Source: Mallotus nudiflorus (taxonomy: Eukaryota > Streptophyta > Magnoliopsida > Malpighiales > Euphorbiaceae). From it: 64,000 nucleotides of DNA. The stretch covers positions 558,001-622,000 of the forward strand of contig CANTUR010000424.1 in NCBI GenBank assembly GCA_947683625.1, in the 5' to 3' direction. Positions 12,868-24,139 of the stretch are shown one piece after another. The stretch's first letter is position 1. Every line of letters starts with the position of its first letter. A program made the translations under genes and the position numbers. The notes beneath the pieces were generated by a model. It was not told the origin of the DNA. It searched no databases and worked only from the letters and a program-made list of their open reading frames with translations.

Positions 12868-13100
12868 CTTGGACTTTTTGATGCTCGAACTTGGATGCCT
12901 AGATTCCTTGATTCTCGGACTTAGATGCTTGAAATCTTCGATGCTTGGACTTGGATGCCCATAATCCTTAATGCTCAGACTTGGATGCCCGGACTCCTTG
13001 ATGCTCGGATTCTTAAATACTCAGTCCTGGATGCTCGAATCTCTAAGGCTTTGGTAGACAATACTCGGTTTGTTTGAATGCTCGGTGAATGTACATTGGC
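12868..13100. repeat. Degenerate ~30-bp tandem repeats in element B
   Basis: Successive units of 29-31 bp with the pattern GATGCTCGGACTTGGATGCC followed by a variable ATTCCTTG-like tail; at least five are recognisable. The wording (GATGCTCGG) recalls part of the larger ~105-bp unit, so the short repeat may derive from it. Confidence 0.65.
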
Positions 13101-13533
13101 ATTTAATCGTAACTTTGTAAGGCTTTATATAGTGTTCATCGGACGATGATTATTGCTAATCTTCAGTGTTAAGAAGCCCAACACTCAACGGATGCCTGGA
13201 GCTTGGTGGGTACTTGTATCTTGAATATTGAAATGAATCCTGAACATAGATGACAAATCTGATGTTTGAGCATAACCAAGTACTTGAGTGCCTGTTCTGG
13301 GTGTCCGACAGTCTCCACATTTTGATACTCGAAAGCTCAGTGCTTGCAGTCTCAAGAAGTTAGTGTTCAGTATTTGATGTTTAATGTTAACTTAATATTT
13401 GGTTTTAGTTTTGAGAACCATTCATCAAATACTCGCATTTTGATCCGGGTGTCTAACTACTTTTAGGCTTCAATGCTCGGATGCCCAGCAAATACTTAGT
13501 AATCGAAGCTTGGTTTCTAATTCAAGAGCACTA
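13101..13533. other. Internal non-coding part of element B, continued
   Basis: Scattered TGCTCGG/TACTCG echoes of the neighbouring repeats; no coding potential seen. Confidence 0.4.
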
Positions 13534-15066
13534 TGTTAGTGATATGCACTAGGTCAATCATTTGATTATGCATTGACTTTCTTATTTTATTATAAAGAGG
13601 TATTTCATTATCATTTGATTTTATGATAATTATATGAATGGTTAATTCTTACTAAGGCCATCAAGTTGTGACTTGATAGTAAAACCCTTAGATTAAAATA
13701 AGAGTTCTAGTCTAATTATCCCTAGCCATTTATTCATTATATAAATATTAAAGTATTAAGGCTAGTATGATGTTGACTGATGGTTATGTTTTACTTATCA
13801 TGAATATGAGATATTAAGTCAACTCATAGGCACATGATGAGAGATCATGTATTGGATTGACCCACTATGAGAATACTGCATAGAATATTATCATAAGTAT
13901 TTCTCATCACAATAATTTTATTTCGGTCCTTTGACCTTGAAATTGTCATGGATTTCTACATAGCTATTTTATATTTTAACACATTCTAACATTGTCTTTT
14001 ACCGATGATTAGATAGGATGTTGTTAGATATGAAATTAGTTATGTGAAGAATGTGAGTGATTTAGAAGGAATTTATCCCTCATTAATATGAGAAAAATAT
14101 CTATGGGCCCCTTGATGAGATAGACCTAAAGGAAAAATGCATGGCCATGCTGAAATGAATTGATAAAGAGTTATCATTTTCAGTCTACTTGGAATCAAGT
14201 CATAATATTGAACTAAATAAGGATGAAATTCTATGCCTTATGTTCAATTAAGATATTATGTGATAAAGGGATGATAAAATTCATTGTAATTAGGTTATGT
14301 TGGATTATTGACTTCACATGACTTGGGTAGTCATAATGTCTTGCTAGAGGCCACTTATGACTTGTAGGCCTAAATAAAGATTTAGGCCCACTACCAATGT
14401 TATGTGAACCTACAGGGTCACACACTTAAAACAAGCCTAAAACGAATATGGGTTTAATAAGCCCAAAATAAACTCTGTGGAAATAAATAATTACAGTATT
14501 TTATTTATTTGTTTATTTATTTAAGATAAATGTTATTTTAAATAAATAAATAAGATATTATTTCTGATTTTGTTTTTAAAGCAAAATCAGAATATAATAA
14601 ATGAAAATTACCAAAAGTCATTGGTAGGTGAAACCCTAATTTGGAGTTTATAAATATGTTATATTCTCTAGGGTTTAACACACTTGTTTTTCCTGCCTCC
14701 AAAATGTTTTTTTTTTCTTAGAAAACAAAGACAGAGTTTTTCTTTTGTTCTTGATTTATGAGACAATCAAGGAGGTTGCTAGCACACACTCCAATTTATT
14801 TTGTGAAGGGCTGTTCGTGTGGATACCTATAGAGAACGCATCCTTTTGGAGACATCTTGATCTGAACAACCAAAGCAAAAAGCTCGAGGTAAGGTGTCAC
14901 CAGTGTAAACCTCCTCTCATCCTTCAAGAAAATCTTGCCTCTTCTACATTTTGGTGAGATTCTTGAAACCCTAGATTTAATCAAGTAGTCAAATTACATG
15001 GATCGAGGTTTGGGAACGTGATAAAATTTTAATTTTTTCACTACGTTTGTATCACGAAACCCAACA
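13534..15066 (+). repeat. Solo LTR of an unassigned LTR retrotransposon inside element B
   Basis: 1533 bp beginning TGTTAGTGATATGC and ending CACGAAACCCAACA, flanked by a perfect 5-bp TSD, CACTA (13529-13533 and 15067-15071). A TATAAATAT near 14648 about 420 bp before the end suggests plus orientation with R-U5 to the right. No internal domains. Size and ends would fit a Copia-type LTR, but nothing present decides the superfamily. Confidence 0.8.
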
Positions 15067-15071
15067 CACTA

Positions 15072-15907
15072 TATATAAGGCCTTAATGCTTTTTAGTGCT
15101 TGGGAAACTTAGTAGAACTATATGCTTAATGAAGCCTTAATGGGTGCTCGATACTCGGTGTTCAGTTCTTAATTTGAGAGTTAACTTTAAATTCATCTTC
15201 TTAGTTCATCTGTTTTAAAACTTAGTAGGGCAGCCTTTGAGATTCGTACGTTTCATTATGATGTCATTTGAGTATGCCGGACTTTATCCATCAAGCTTGA
15301 GACAAGTTTTAAATATAAATGAAAATCATATGAGAATTAGAATTTTAGATGTCCGACTGTCTTTTGTACACAACATTCATGTTAATGATTAGCGATAAGA
15401 AGTTATAGAACCTCGTGCTTGATTCTCTTATTCTCTCAATACTCGACACTTAGTTTTCAATATTCCATAGGTGCTGGATGCTTGAGGCCGAGCGATTGGT
15501 GGATGCTCAATATTCAAAACTTACTGCTTGATGGGTATTTCATATTAGGTGCTCAGAGTATGATGACTAGTGGACATATTTAACTCATTGGAATGCTCAA
15601 TGCTCAGAGCTTATGTTTGGAGCTTTATGAAGGTGACTAATCATCTTCTGAGTTGTTCTTGATCGATAGACATGCTATCACTAATGGTTGTGCTAAGATC
15701 TTCATGCTCGTTAATGAGGGTAGATGGATAAATCTTTTAAGCCTCTACTGTTTTGATGACATGTATATTGCAAAGGTGACAAATTGAATAAGATACTTAT
15801 AAAACAAGTAAGCTTGTCTCATCTTGAATATTGGTTTAACGGAAGAATAGAATTTTGAAACTAGGTTCCAGTAAGCAATAATAATTTGAAATTGAATTCG
15901 GTTTAGC
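15072..15907. other. 5' leader part of element B (minus orientation)
   Basis: Non-coding sequence between the nested solo LTR and the PBS of element B. TGCTCAATGCTC and related short motifs recur. No gag-like frame is visible where an autonomous element would start gag. Confidence 0.45.
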
Positions 15908-15923
15908 CCCACAGACGATGCCA
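15908..15923 (-). promoter_or_regulatory. Primer binding site of element B
   Basis: On the minus strand TGGCATCGTCTGTGGG follows the 5' LTR after two bases. Element F has TGGCGTCGTCTGTGGG at the same place. The TGG start is the expected complement of a tRNA CCA end; I do not assign the tRNA. Confidence 0.75.
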
Positions 15924-15925
15924 CT

Positions 15926-16399
15926 TGATAACTCCAAATTGATATTTTTGTTTGTGGAACCTGCATCGACAAGGAGAATGGGTAAAGGGGTGGGGTTTCC
16001 CCCATAAACACTTTGAAGCTTAAGTCAGTAACGGTATGAGGAAAAATATAATAAAGCGAATATGCATAATAGAATAGAGAACAGAGAATAAATGAGTAAA
16101 GGATGATTGCTTATGATGATGAGGTGATGGAATGATAGAATGATGTCTTAGTGATATTGTATGATGAGAGCATGAATGACATGAGATGTATTTATAGGAG
16201 AAAGTATTGCTTAAACCTCTTAGGAATATAATTCCTTAGCCTTGTAGGATTGCCTTATAGGAGAAGAGGAGACTTCCTTTGTAGAGTAATCTTTCTAATT
16301 GAAATAAACTTCCTTATGGAGTTTTCTTTTTATTCAAATAATCCTCCTCTTTAGAAGAATATACTCCTTATTATAATAGGATACTAATATGAGTTATCA
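15926..16399 (-). repeat. 5' LTR of element B
   Basis: TGATAACTCC ... GAGTTATCA. Minus-strand TATAAATA at 16189-16196 is a good core promoter for element transcription. Confidence 0.92.
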
Positions 16400-17102
16400 C
16401 TTTCCATAAAAAAATATGTCTTTATTTTAACTAAAACATTCCTTTTTTCTTCAACTATTTTTTATTTTTCTTTTCTTTTATTATTCAATTACTATTACTA
16501 CTATACATATTGAAAACATATCTTAATAAAAAAATTAAAATAAAATTACTGCAATAATTTTTATGTTCTCATTTTGTATTTGACTAAATTGTAGTTCTAA
16601 TTTATTAAAATTATTTAATTATTTATTTTAAAGACTGGTTTATTATTATTTTTAGGTATAATGATTTCTTCAGTCATATAAGTTAGAGGCATTTCACAAT
16701 TAAATTCTAAAAGAAAATTTGTTGACAATGGACATGGAAGTTGAAATGTAAAAAAAGGATGAAATATGTATGTCATGTCAGCATATTCTATTAGAGTTAA
16801 TGGACTAAAACTAATTATGAGACTTTTAAATTTTTATAGAATTGAATTGTTAATGAATTTTTTTTAAAAATTTAATTTTAAAATACAATTAATTAATAGA
16901 ATGGAAGAAGTCATTATCCCTATTTTCCAGTAAATTTGTTATTTTAAGTTTCACTTATAATTTTATAGAAAATTTATAATATTATAATAAATAACTGCGT
17001 AGAACATTTATGCATAACTGATTAAATTGTAGTTATAATTCATTGAAATTATTTAATTATTTATTTTAAAAATTGGTTTATTATTATTTTTAGGTATAAT
17101 AA
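16400..17102. other. AT-rich spacer with a ~76-bp direct repeat
   Basis: No gene seen. Two direct copies of about 76 bp (about 16597-16672 and 17027-17102) share ATTATTTAATTATTTATTTT and GGTTTATTATTATTTTTAGG. The second ends exactly where the LTR of element D starts. Confidence 0.7.
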
Positions 17103-18187
17103 TGTCACAACCTGAACTCAAAGGGCACGTGACTGACACTAGAGAATAAATTACATAAAGTAACCGAAATCCATAGTAAGCCTTAAGAAAAATTACAATA
17201 AAATATATACAATGATAAAATGAAATATTTAAATAAAATAAATAACACAAATAATCTGATATCCAAAAAAAAAAAAACAATTTTGATAAAATGTAATAAT
17301 TATTTTTAGTACAAATTTTAATACAAGACAATCCATAAAAATACAACATAATAATTGGCCATTTCTACTACTGCAGTGTTTTAGATTTTAAACACATATA
17401 TAATAATAATACATTTCATATAAACCTATATAAAATAGTTGGAGAAAAAGAAACCCCACGTAAAGTAGGCCGATTGACATGTGACTCCCGAGATTCTAAA
17501 AAAATATAATTGAGGGGAGTCAGACTGCACTGAATAAATTAATAAAATGAATGTATATAGTATAAAATCTCCTTTAAAATATATTTATGAAAATAAAAAA
17601 TTTATAATTTATAAATCAAACCATTTAATTGTATCGAAATCCTCTTTTACCAAAATAAGGTATTTAAAACTTATTAAATACTACATAAAATATAATGAGC
17701 TTCATTAAATCATTTTATAAGAAAACTAAGTAGAACTCTAGTCCACAATTATAATAGCCTTTCGGCTCTCTTATAATCCAAAGACTACCAGTTCTTGAGA
17801 GCAAAACATTAACTGAGCTACCAGCCATAATCAATTCACTTAAACTCACATTTACTAGCGGTTCTCGAGTGCAAAGCATCATTAACCTATCGGCCCCAGT
17901 AATATATAAATCATGCCCAAGAGCAAAGCATCACTGAGCCACATAACCTCTAACACTTACTCTCAATCCTACCGGTGCACACTTGGTCGTAATGAAACTC
18001 ATTAGATAGCCCATTCTATCGTAATTTATATTAAAATAAATAAATATAAATATAAATAAAATAAGGAAGATTACAATAAAACAAAATAAGAATAAAATTA
18101 ACTAATCATGTGACATTTAACATAATATGCTAATATACTGTAGCAATAATAAGATAATTTAATTTAAATAGATATTCTTATAATAAT
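17103..18187 (-). repeat. 3' LTR of element D, outer part (split by element E)
   Basis: Begins TGTCACAACC and matches the D/D2 shared LTR from 41021 (both run through AAGTAACC, CATAGTAAGCC, AAAATCTCCTTTAAA and the GAGCAAAGCATCA repeats). It stops at TTATAATAAT, resumes at 34813 and ends at 36079. ATAAT occurs at both break points (18183-18187, 34813-34817) and once in the unbroken copy near 42120, proving the split. Confidence 0.9.
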
Positions 18188-19048
18188 TGTAGGTAGCGGG
18201 GTTTAGCGTGTGCCAAGTGTTTGGCGACCACGGTATTGTGTGGGCTCGAGGTCCACTAGAAAATACGATATAGGTATTGGGCCTATTCGAAGATAGAGTC
18301 ACCACCCAAATAAAACCTAAGATACACTGTACAACAACTTGATCCCACAGAGGTTCCCAAAAGTTGTCATTAAAGATTGGGTTCGGAAACTGAGTATGAG
18401 TGTTTGAATGCTCACCCAACCTTGCAGTTGGCCTCCATTTGTGTTTTGCATTTATTACCTTTAATTATTTAATTATTTCCTCATTTACATTCAAAATTGC
18501 ACTTGCCTTCATTCACTTTCTAAGTTTTATAATTAAGTCTAAGTTTGCATGCTAATCCAATTTTATGCCTTTGAGTCCCAACATTCAGCAGAAATAAAAT
18601 AAATAATAATTTACCACCATACATTCAAAATCAAATGGGGGAAAGGGATTAAGGATTACAATGCTTTTAGGCTAAATAAAAGAATGATATACAGAAAATA
18701 AACTAAACATATACTGAAAGTAAACCGATAATAACATAAATGCAATAATATAAAAGGGATAACTAACAAAGGTGACTACTCAATGATGAAAATCATCAAG
18801 TAATTCCTATAAATAACACACAGTTAGTCCTTCCCTTCAAAAATGAAATTGCAAATAACAACACTTACAAAGAGATGCTATAAAAGGGGTTTTCATGTTA
18901 TGAACTAAGAAAAAACATCAAATGATTAAAATGAGCATCATCATCTAATGAGATAGCCATGTTTAAGGGTCAAAAGACACATGCCAAAGTGGACGTTGCG
19001 ACAAGCATTAATAGAAAAGTAAAGCTAAAAGTGGGCCAACCTGTCAAT

Positions 19049-19225
19049 GTGACAATCGCCTCAGTGATGAGGCAACGCCTCATCAACAGGGGACCCTAAT
19101 ATTTCTAAGGCAAAAAAAAGAATATAACACATATAAAAAAGGGAAGAAACTTCCTAGAGGCTTGTCAATGGGGTGATCGCCTCATTGATAAGAGGCGACA
19201 CCTCTATGAAGAGGCATCGCCTGAT
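19049..19225. repeat. Palindromic GAGGCGATCGCCTC-type cluster 1
   Basis: Several imperfect copies, such as GTGATCGCCTCATTGAT, AGAGGCGACACCTCT and GATGAGGCAACGCCTCATC, able to form short hairpins. The point where the right-hand LTR copy breaks into its inversion corresponds to the left edge of this cluster. Confidence 0.7.
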
Positions 19226-19892
19226 CAACAAGCCAATTTGACTCTCAAACGTTCAAACTTCTACTTTAAGTAACAATAAATGCATATACACACTCTACAA
19301 TCATCAAACTACAACTACATGCAAAAGTATTCAAAGATCACATCAATAAAGTGGGATATTAAGCAAGATAAACTAGAAATATACCTAAAATACACTAATA
19401 ACTTAGTCACACACAAGCAAGAACACACAAAATGATGCACGTGTCAAGTTTAAGTGCAATTTTCTACCAAAATGAGAGGCCCTCAAAGACGTTTTTGATT
19501 ATGATACTTGATAGTATGTGATCTCTACTTTTGACACAAGCTTCTTCCTTCTCCTCTTAGAAAAAGGTGGACTTTCCCTTGCCTTAATCTCACCTTCTTC
19601 CTTGAGGATGTTTTTTTCTCTATTTTTCTCTATTTTTTCTTTAGAGCTCCTCTCTATATTTTTTCCCTTTTTTTTTCAATAATGGCCTCCTCTTTTTTTC
19701 TCTCTCTTTTTTCCTTTTATTTCCTAGCTTCCCCATGCCCCCTAAGCCCTTTATCTTATCATGAGCCTCCATAGCCTTTTTCTCTTACCCAAAAATATCT
19801 TTCTCATGCAACAATCAAGCCTGGAGCGTGGGGCCCACACCACTTGGCCACCATGGTTGCAATTACATTTAATGCAGCTGCAAGTGGGCTAT

Positions 19893-19995
19893 CATAGAGG
19901 CAGTGCCTCTTTGATGAGGCGATTGCCTCTATGATGAGGTGATTGCCTCATTGGCAGTTGCCAAAGAGGCGATCGCCTCATTGCACTAAGGCGAT
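19893..19995. repeat. Palindromic GAGGCGATCGCCTC-type cluster 2
   Basis: Includes the perfect 14-bp palindrome at 19966-19979 and imperfect copies AGAGGCAGTGCCTCT and GAGGCGATTGCCTC. Lies in the U3 part of the E LTR. Confidence 0.75.
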
Positions 19996-20231
19996 GCCCC
20001 TTTGGCCTAAGCCGGCGTTGGGCTAGGCAGGCTTGGGCCAATTTTGGATAGTTGGGCTAGGTTTAGGGCTTTTTAAGCTTTAGGTTTTCAAGTCCACTTT
20101 CCATTAGAGATTCATGTTTCATTCTCATGTCCAATTTTCACATTCTCATCATTGGGCTTGACAATGGGCCGGTTAAACTGTGCGCCTCTAATTCGTCCCC
20201 TAACACGGGCTGATCGAATCGGGTATTTATA

Positions 20232-20245
20232 GTTTGCCCCCTGAC
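20232..20245 (-). promoter_or_regulatory. Probable polypurine tract of element E
   Basis: Plus strand GTTTGCCCCCTGAC; on minus a G-rich purine tract next to the 3' LTR, in the same arrangement as elements B and F. Confidence 0.5.
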
Positions 20246-20254
20246 TCTCAGGTC

Positions 20255-20665
20255 TGACCTGAGAGATGAATCCTTCAGTTTTGAAATGTGACCATGATCC
20301 TCGGGTTTTCCTAGCTCAATCAGCCACTTATTAATATTTGATAAAGATATTTGAAGACTGTTGACCTCGAGTTTTCCTAGCCCGATTCTCACAACATTGA
20401 AACTCGATTCTCGGGTTTTCTTGGCCCCGTCCTCACAACACTGAAACTTGATTCTCGGGTTTTCCTGGCCTGATCGTCACTACTCACAAAACTTGATTCT
20501 CAAGTTTTCCTAGCCTGATTGTTACTACTTAGGAAACTTGATTCTCGAATTTTTTTGGTCCAATCATCACTGGGGATGTGGTTTTTAGATTTTCTTGGTC
20601 TGATTATCACTCCTCTAAGGACATAGACTTTCAAGTTTTCTTGGCCCAGTTGTCAGTCACTTTTG
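20255..20665. repeat. PPT-proximal tandem array 1 in element E, unit about 44-46 bp
   Basis: About eight diverged units built on GATTCTCGGGTTTTCCTGG followed by a CCTGATCGTCACTACTCA-like tail. Non-coding. Confidence 0.8.
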
Positions 20666-20669
20666 ACTT

Positions 20670-21035
20670 TGGGGATACTACTCGAACAATCATCTCGATC
20701 TTTAAGCTTTAGGGATTTAAACCCGAACATTCATGTCCTTTGAGCTTTGGGAATTCAAACCTGAATAGCTCTCTCTTTGAGCTTTGGGGATTCAAACCTG
20801 AATAGCTCTCTCTTTGAGCTTTGGGGATTCAAACCTGAACAACCCACTTTTATGAGCTTTGGGGATTCAAACCTGAACAACCCTGTCTTTGAGCTTTAGG
20901 GATTCAAACCTGAACAACCCTCTCTTTGAGCTTTGGGGATTCAAACCCGAATAGCCCTATCCTTTGAGCTTTGGGGATTCAAACTCGAACAGCCCCGTCT
21001 TTAAGCTTTAGGGATTCAAACCCAAATAACCTTGT
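20670..21035. repeat. PPT-proximal tandem array 2 in element E, unit 37 bp
   Basis: About ten units of TTTGAGCTTTGGGGATTC and AAACCTGAATAGCTCTCTC. Two consecutive units (20761-20797, 20798-20834) are identical 37-mers. It directly follows array 1 and is unrelated to it in sequence. Confidence 0.85.
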
Positions 21036-21174
21036 ATGTTAATGACGTGGGTTTTCCTAGCCTACTCTTCCCGAAACTTTACATTGGAAATCCTTACCTC
21101 TGAATTCCACCTTCTTAATATATGATAATAACCTTCATTTTATTTTTTTTGGAAAACCCTACACCTTTGCCCAC

Positions 21175-21182
21175 TATAAAAG
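21175..21182 (+). promoter_or_regulatory. Candidate TATA box for antisense gene 1 of element E
   Basis: TATAAAAG about 120 bp upstream of the first ATG (21297) of the plus-strand gene, followed by a pyrimidine-rich leader. Confidence 0.5.
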
Positions 21183-21296
21183 TAACTTTTTCCTTATCTC
21201 CCTTCCCTTTTACTTTTGTCACCTTTCTATTTTTTCTTTTCTTTTCTCCTCCTACACTTCCTGTACTTTCTATACCTTTCCTCTTTTTACAGTTAA

Positions 21297-23940
21297 TGGA
21301 GAATGAGAGAACACCCTCTATGCCTGAGTGGGATGACATCCCACCTTTTGTTAGTGCTTCTAGGAGTTTGGGATTGACCTGAGGAGACTCAATTCCCCTT
21401 CTAGCAAACTTAGGGTCCTATATTTGCTCATTTACATCTGGAAAGGTTAGTACCCCAAAATTTCCTGTAAAATCATGTTGGGTCAATGATTATTCTTGCA
21501 TAATTATCATTCTAGGGCATTATTTAATTAAACAAACATGAAATTTATGTTTTAATTGCCAAAAATTAAAAATCATCACTATTCGTGCTTCGCAAAGGCG
21601 ATCGCTTCTTTGATGAGGCGATCGTCTTATCAATGAAGCGATCACCTCATTGATAAGACAATTGGCTTATGTGAAGAGGCAATGGTCTATTGCCCCTTCA
21701 AAGAGCCGATCGCCTCTGTGATAAGGCAATCGTTTTATCAACAGGGTGAACTATGCTATTTACATGTCCGTTCATTTTGAATTTCTTTCTGAAACTATAA
21801 AATGCATAAATGTCGCTTCCCTATCTCTTCACTTACAATATGATGCTCAGACATTTAAGGGCATCAGGAATTTCCATGGAGCCTGAGTTTTCTACAGTGA
21901 GTTGATTGATGAGTAAAGGGATCGGATTCAGGAGACAGGGTTTAAGGACTTCATACTCTCGCTTCCTTCCGAGTTGGGATGCACGGACTATTAGCCACTA
22001 CACGCTCTGATGGAGTGGTGGTTTGATACAACTCATACTTTCTACCTCCCATTCGGTGAGCTTACTCTGAACCTTGTGTCGTTTGCCACCATCATGGGGA
22101 TTACTTGCACTGGGGACCCCGTCCCTTTTGATGCGAGTCTACATCAGCTGTCTTCGAATAAGGCTACATACATCGAGCAACTTTTGGGTATGACTCCCAA
22201 CATGAAAGGGACTCATACCCTTAAGTTAGACTTGATTATGAGTTTCTACACTTGAGAGCAGGATGTGGTGATGATTACTCCCCATGATATTTACCAGGTG
22301 GTGAGGCCTTTTTGCTCTACCTGCTCAGTACCACCTTCTTTGTTGACATCACCAACTCCATTGACCTGATGTTCCTGTTGGCTCTTCGAGATCTTGGTCA
22401 GGTTCCTACGTTTGATTGGGGTAGCTGCGCTCTGGCGTACTTATATCGAAGTATGGATGAGGTGGTCCGAGGGGTTAGGAGATTCTACGGCTTCTAGCAT
22501 GCTATTTTGGTACATCATGATCCTCTCTTTCCTTATCTTGTTCTGACCCCTATTATTTACATCGATTTTCTTAACTTCTCCTATTTTATTTTTCCAGGTC
22601 TAGGATCTAGAGCTAGAACTACTTGTGGGCATTACATGAGTGGGGGACCACTTCCCAGCCCTCGGCAGGTGGGGCGCAAGCCGTGTTATGAAGAGGCACC
22701 TTGTGCGAGTTCATATCCACAGACAGCATCTGAACTCTTTGACATAGGATGCGATACCAACAAAGCACAACCTTTCTTATTACTAAATTATGCATATTCA
22801 ACTCATTTACTTATTGACATTTCCCTTTTTGCAGATTTGGAATGACTTGTGGGGGCTTGAGGATACTTGGACCATTGAGATGACTCACTCCAGGCCCTTA
22901 GCCCGGAAGAGGGTACTCCTCTATAACCCTGGGTATCGAGCTTGGTATTTGGGGGAGCAGGTCTTAAATTAGAGGGTAGGTGTTAGAGCGAGGCGAGTCC
23001 CCAGGTCTCCTCATGATAGTTTACTTTGGGCTCATGAACTGGAGGGCGATGACTTTACTCAGGCTGTTACAGGCTCACCAGCTGTGGATCACACAGTTTG
23101 TGTGAAGAGCTGGTATGCGGAGTTTTTTTCTTACCTATCTTGTACTGATAGTCCCCTTCCAAGCCGCTTCTACCTCTCAGGTATATTCCTATCGGCTTTC
23201 CTCACCTTGATAATTAATTGTGTTCTTATATGTTTCTCCTATTTTGTCTTCAGGCTACACCTGCTAGACCTACGGCCCCAGTTAGGTCCCAAGTGAGAGA
23301 GAGAGAGCCCTTGAGGCATTGACTAGATCCGGGTAGGGGGGGAAGCCTTTGCGGTTGGCAAGTAGGTCTGACCAACTCCTGCCCCTATTTCTAAGTTCAT
23401 CCCAAGAAGCTTTATTCACATCCTCGACCCTTTAGCCCGATGTTGGGTTCCTCTTAGAGAGTTGTCATGTCAGTTCTTGACCTTGGACGAGGACTTGACC
23501 CCTGTATGCACCCTTAGTGGTGCTACTAATGTAAGCTCATTTTTCCTGACCTACTTTCATTATGATTCTCAAACCAACTATTAGTTTTAACATTTATTTC
23601 AATAATCCAGATTTCTCTGGAGTAAGGCCTATATATGTATCGCATGATAGAGGCCTAGAGAGACTACATGTTAGAGATCACTCAGTAGTGGAGGGTAAGA
23701 ATCTCCTTATTTTCTATATATATGCAAGCTCGCATGGTTTACTAACCAGTGATTTGTCTAAATAGGATTAGGATGAGGCCAGTAAGGCCAGGATTGCCAC
23801 TCTCGAGCATCATATTGATGTATTTCAGATTGATAAGGACAATGAGGATGAAGACAGGAGTGGCAGTGGTGCTGGAAGAGGGGATGACCCTGAGGGTACT
23901 GGATCAGATGCTTGGTGTATCGGGGTTAAAACTTATGTAG
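21297..23940 (+). pseudogene. Antisense gene 1 of element E: plant mobile domain (PMD) protein, multi-exon, decayed
   Basis: Plus-strand gene opposite to pol. Exon 1 starts MENERTPSMPEWDDIPPF. About 22000-22500 encodes a PMD-like region: WWFDTTHTFYLPFGELTLN, GDPVPF, then in a shifted frame LLYLLSTTFFVDITNSIDL-type sequence and FDWGSCALAYLYRSMDE. Downstream is EDTWTIEMTHSRPLARKR. Intron candidates with GT..AG ends: 22510-22597, 23181-23253, 23531-23610 and 23694-23765 (72-88 bp each); acceptors TTTTTGCAG at 22834 and ATGCTCAG near 21853 also look real. PMD proteins are known in plants (MAIN family) and in Tat-lineage elements; the role in transposition is unknown. In-frame stops and a frameshift near 22300 mean the present copy is probably inactive. 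Confidence 0.75.
21590..21745. repeat. Palindromic GAGGCGATCGCCTC-type cluster 3
   Basis: AAGGCGATCGCTTC, GATGAGGCGATCGTC, GAAGCGATCACCTC and AGCCGATCGCCTCTG in succession, within what would be the first intron of antisense gene 1. Confidence 0.75.
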
Positions 23941-24139
23941 TCTTTGAACAATGAACACATGTTTTGCTTTGTTATTGATTTATTCACATATAAATTATTT
24001 ACAGAACTCGCTATTCTCCTCAATTAAATTCATTTATTTTTTCATTCTTCTCATATGAGCTAATTTTAATGATTACATATGTATTTGCCCTACTATATTC
24101 TGACTTATGCCTATTGAGACAGCCCAATTCGAAGAAGTG

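Larger units (their letters stand above)
7060..16399 (-). mobile_element. Element B: non-autonomous Tat-like LTR retrotransposon with two nested solo LTRs
   Basis: LTRs of 478 and 474 bp (7060-7537, 15926-16399) bound the element. The minus orientation follows from the pyrimidine tract next to the left LTR (polypurine tract on minus) and the PBS next to the right LTR. Flanks CTTTG (7055-7059) and CTTTC (16400-16404) fit a 5-bp TSD with one change. Removing the insertions leaves about 3.6 kb internally, with no gag or pol similarity. Its LTR ends, PBS and ~105-bp tandem repeats resemble element F, so F-like proteins probably mobilised it. Confidence 0.82.
18188..20231 (-). repeat. 3' LTR of element E (about 2.0 kb)
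   Basis: Left end TGTAGGTAGCGGGG borders the TSD. The first 862 bp match 33064-33926 directly and 33954-34812 in inversion. The inner end is placed at about 20231 because a C-rich tract (polypurine tract on minus) and tandem arrays follow, as in elements B and F. Exact inner end uncertain. Confidence 0.65.

Noticed and set aside
14745..14984. Short frames on both strands in the solo LTR
   Set aside because: They lie in the likely R-U5 part of a solo LTR and have no recognisable domain.
19966..19979. GCGATCGC core resembling the cyanobacterial HIP1 octamer
   Set aside because: The setting is a plant retrotransposon with degenerate palindromes; the match is coincidental to the palindromic unit.
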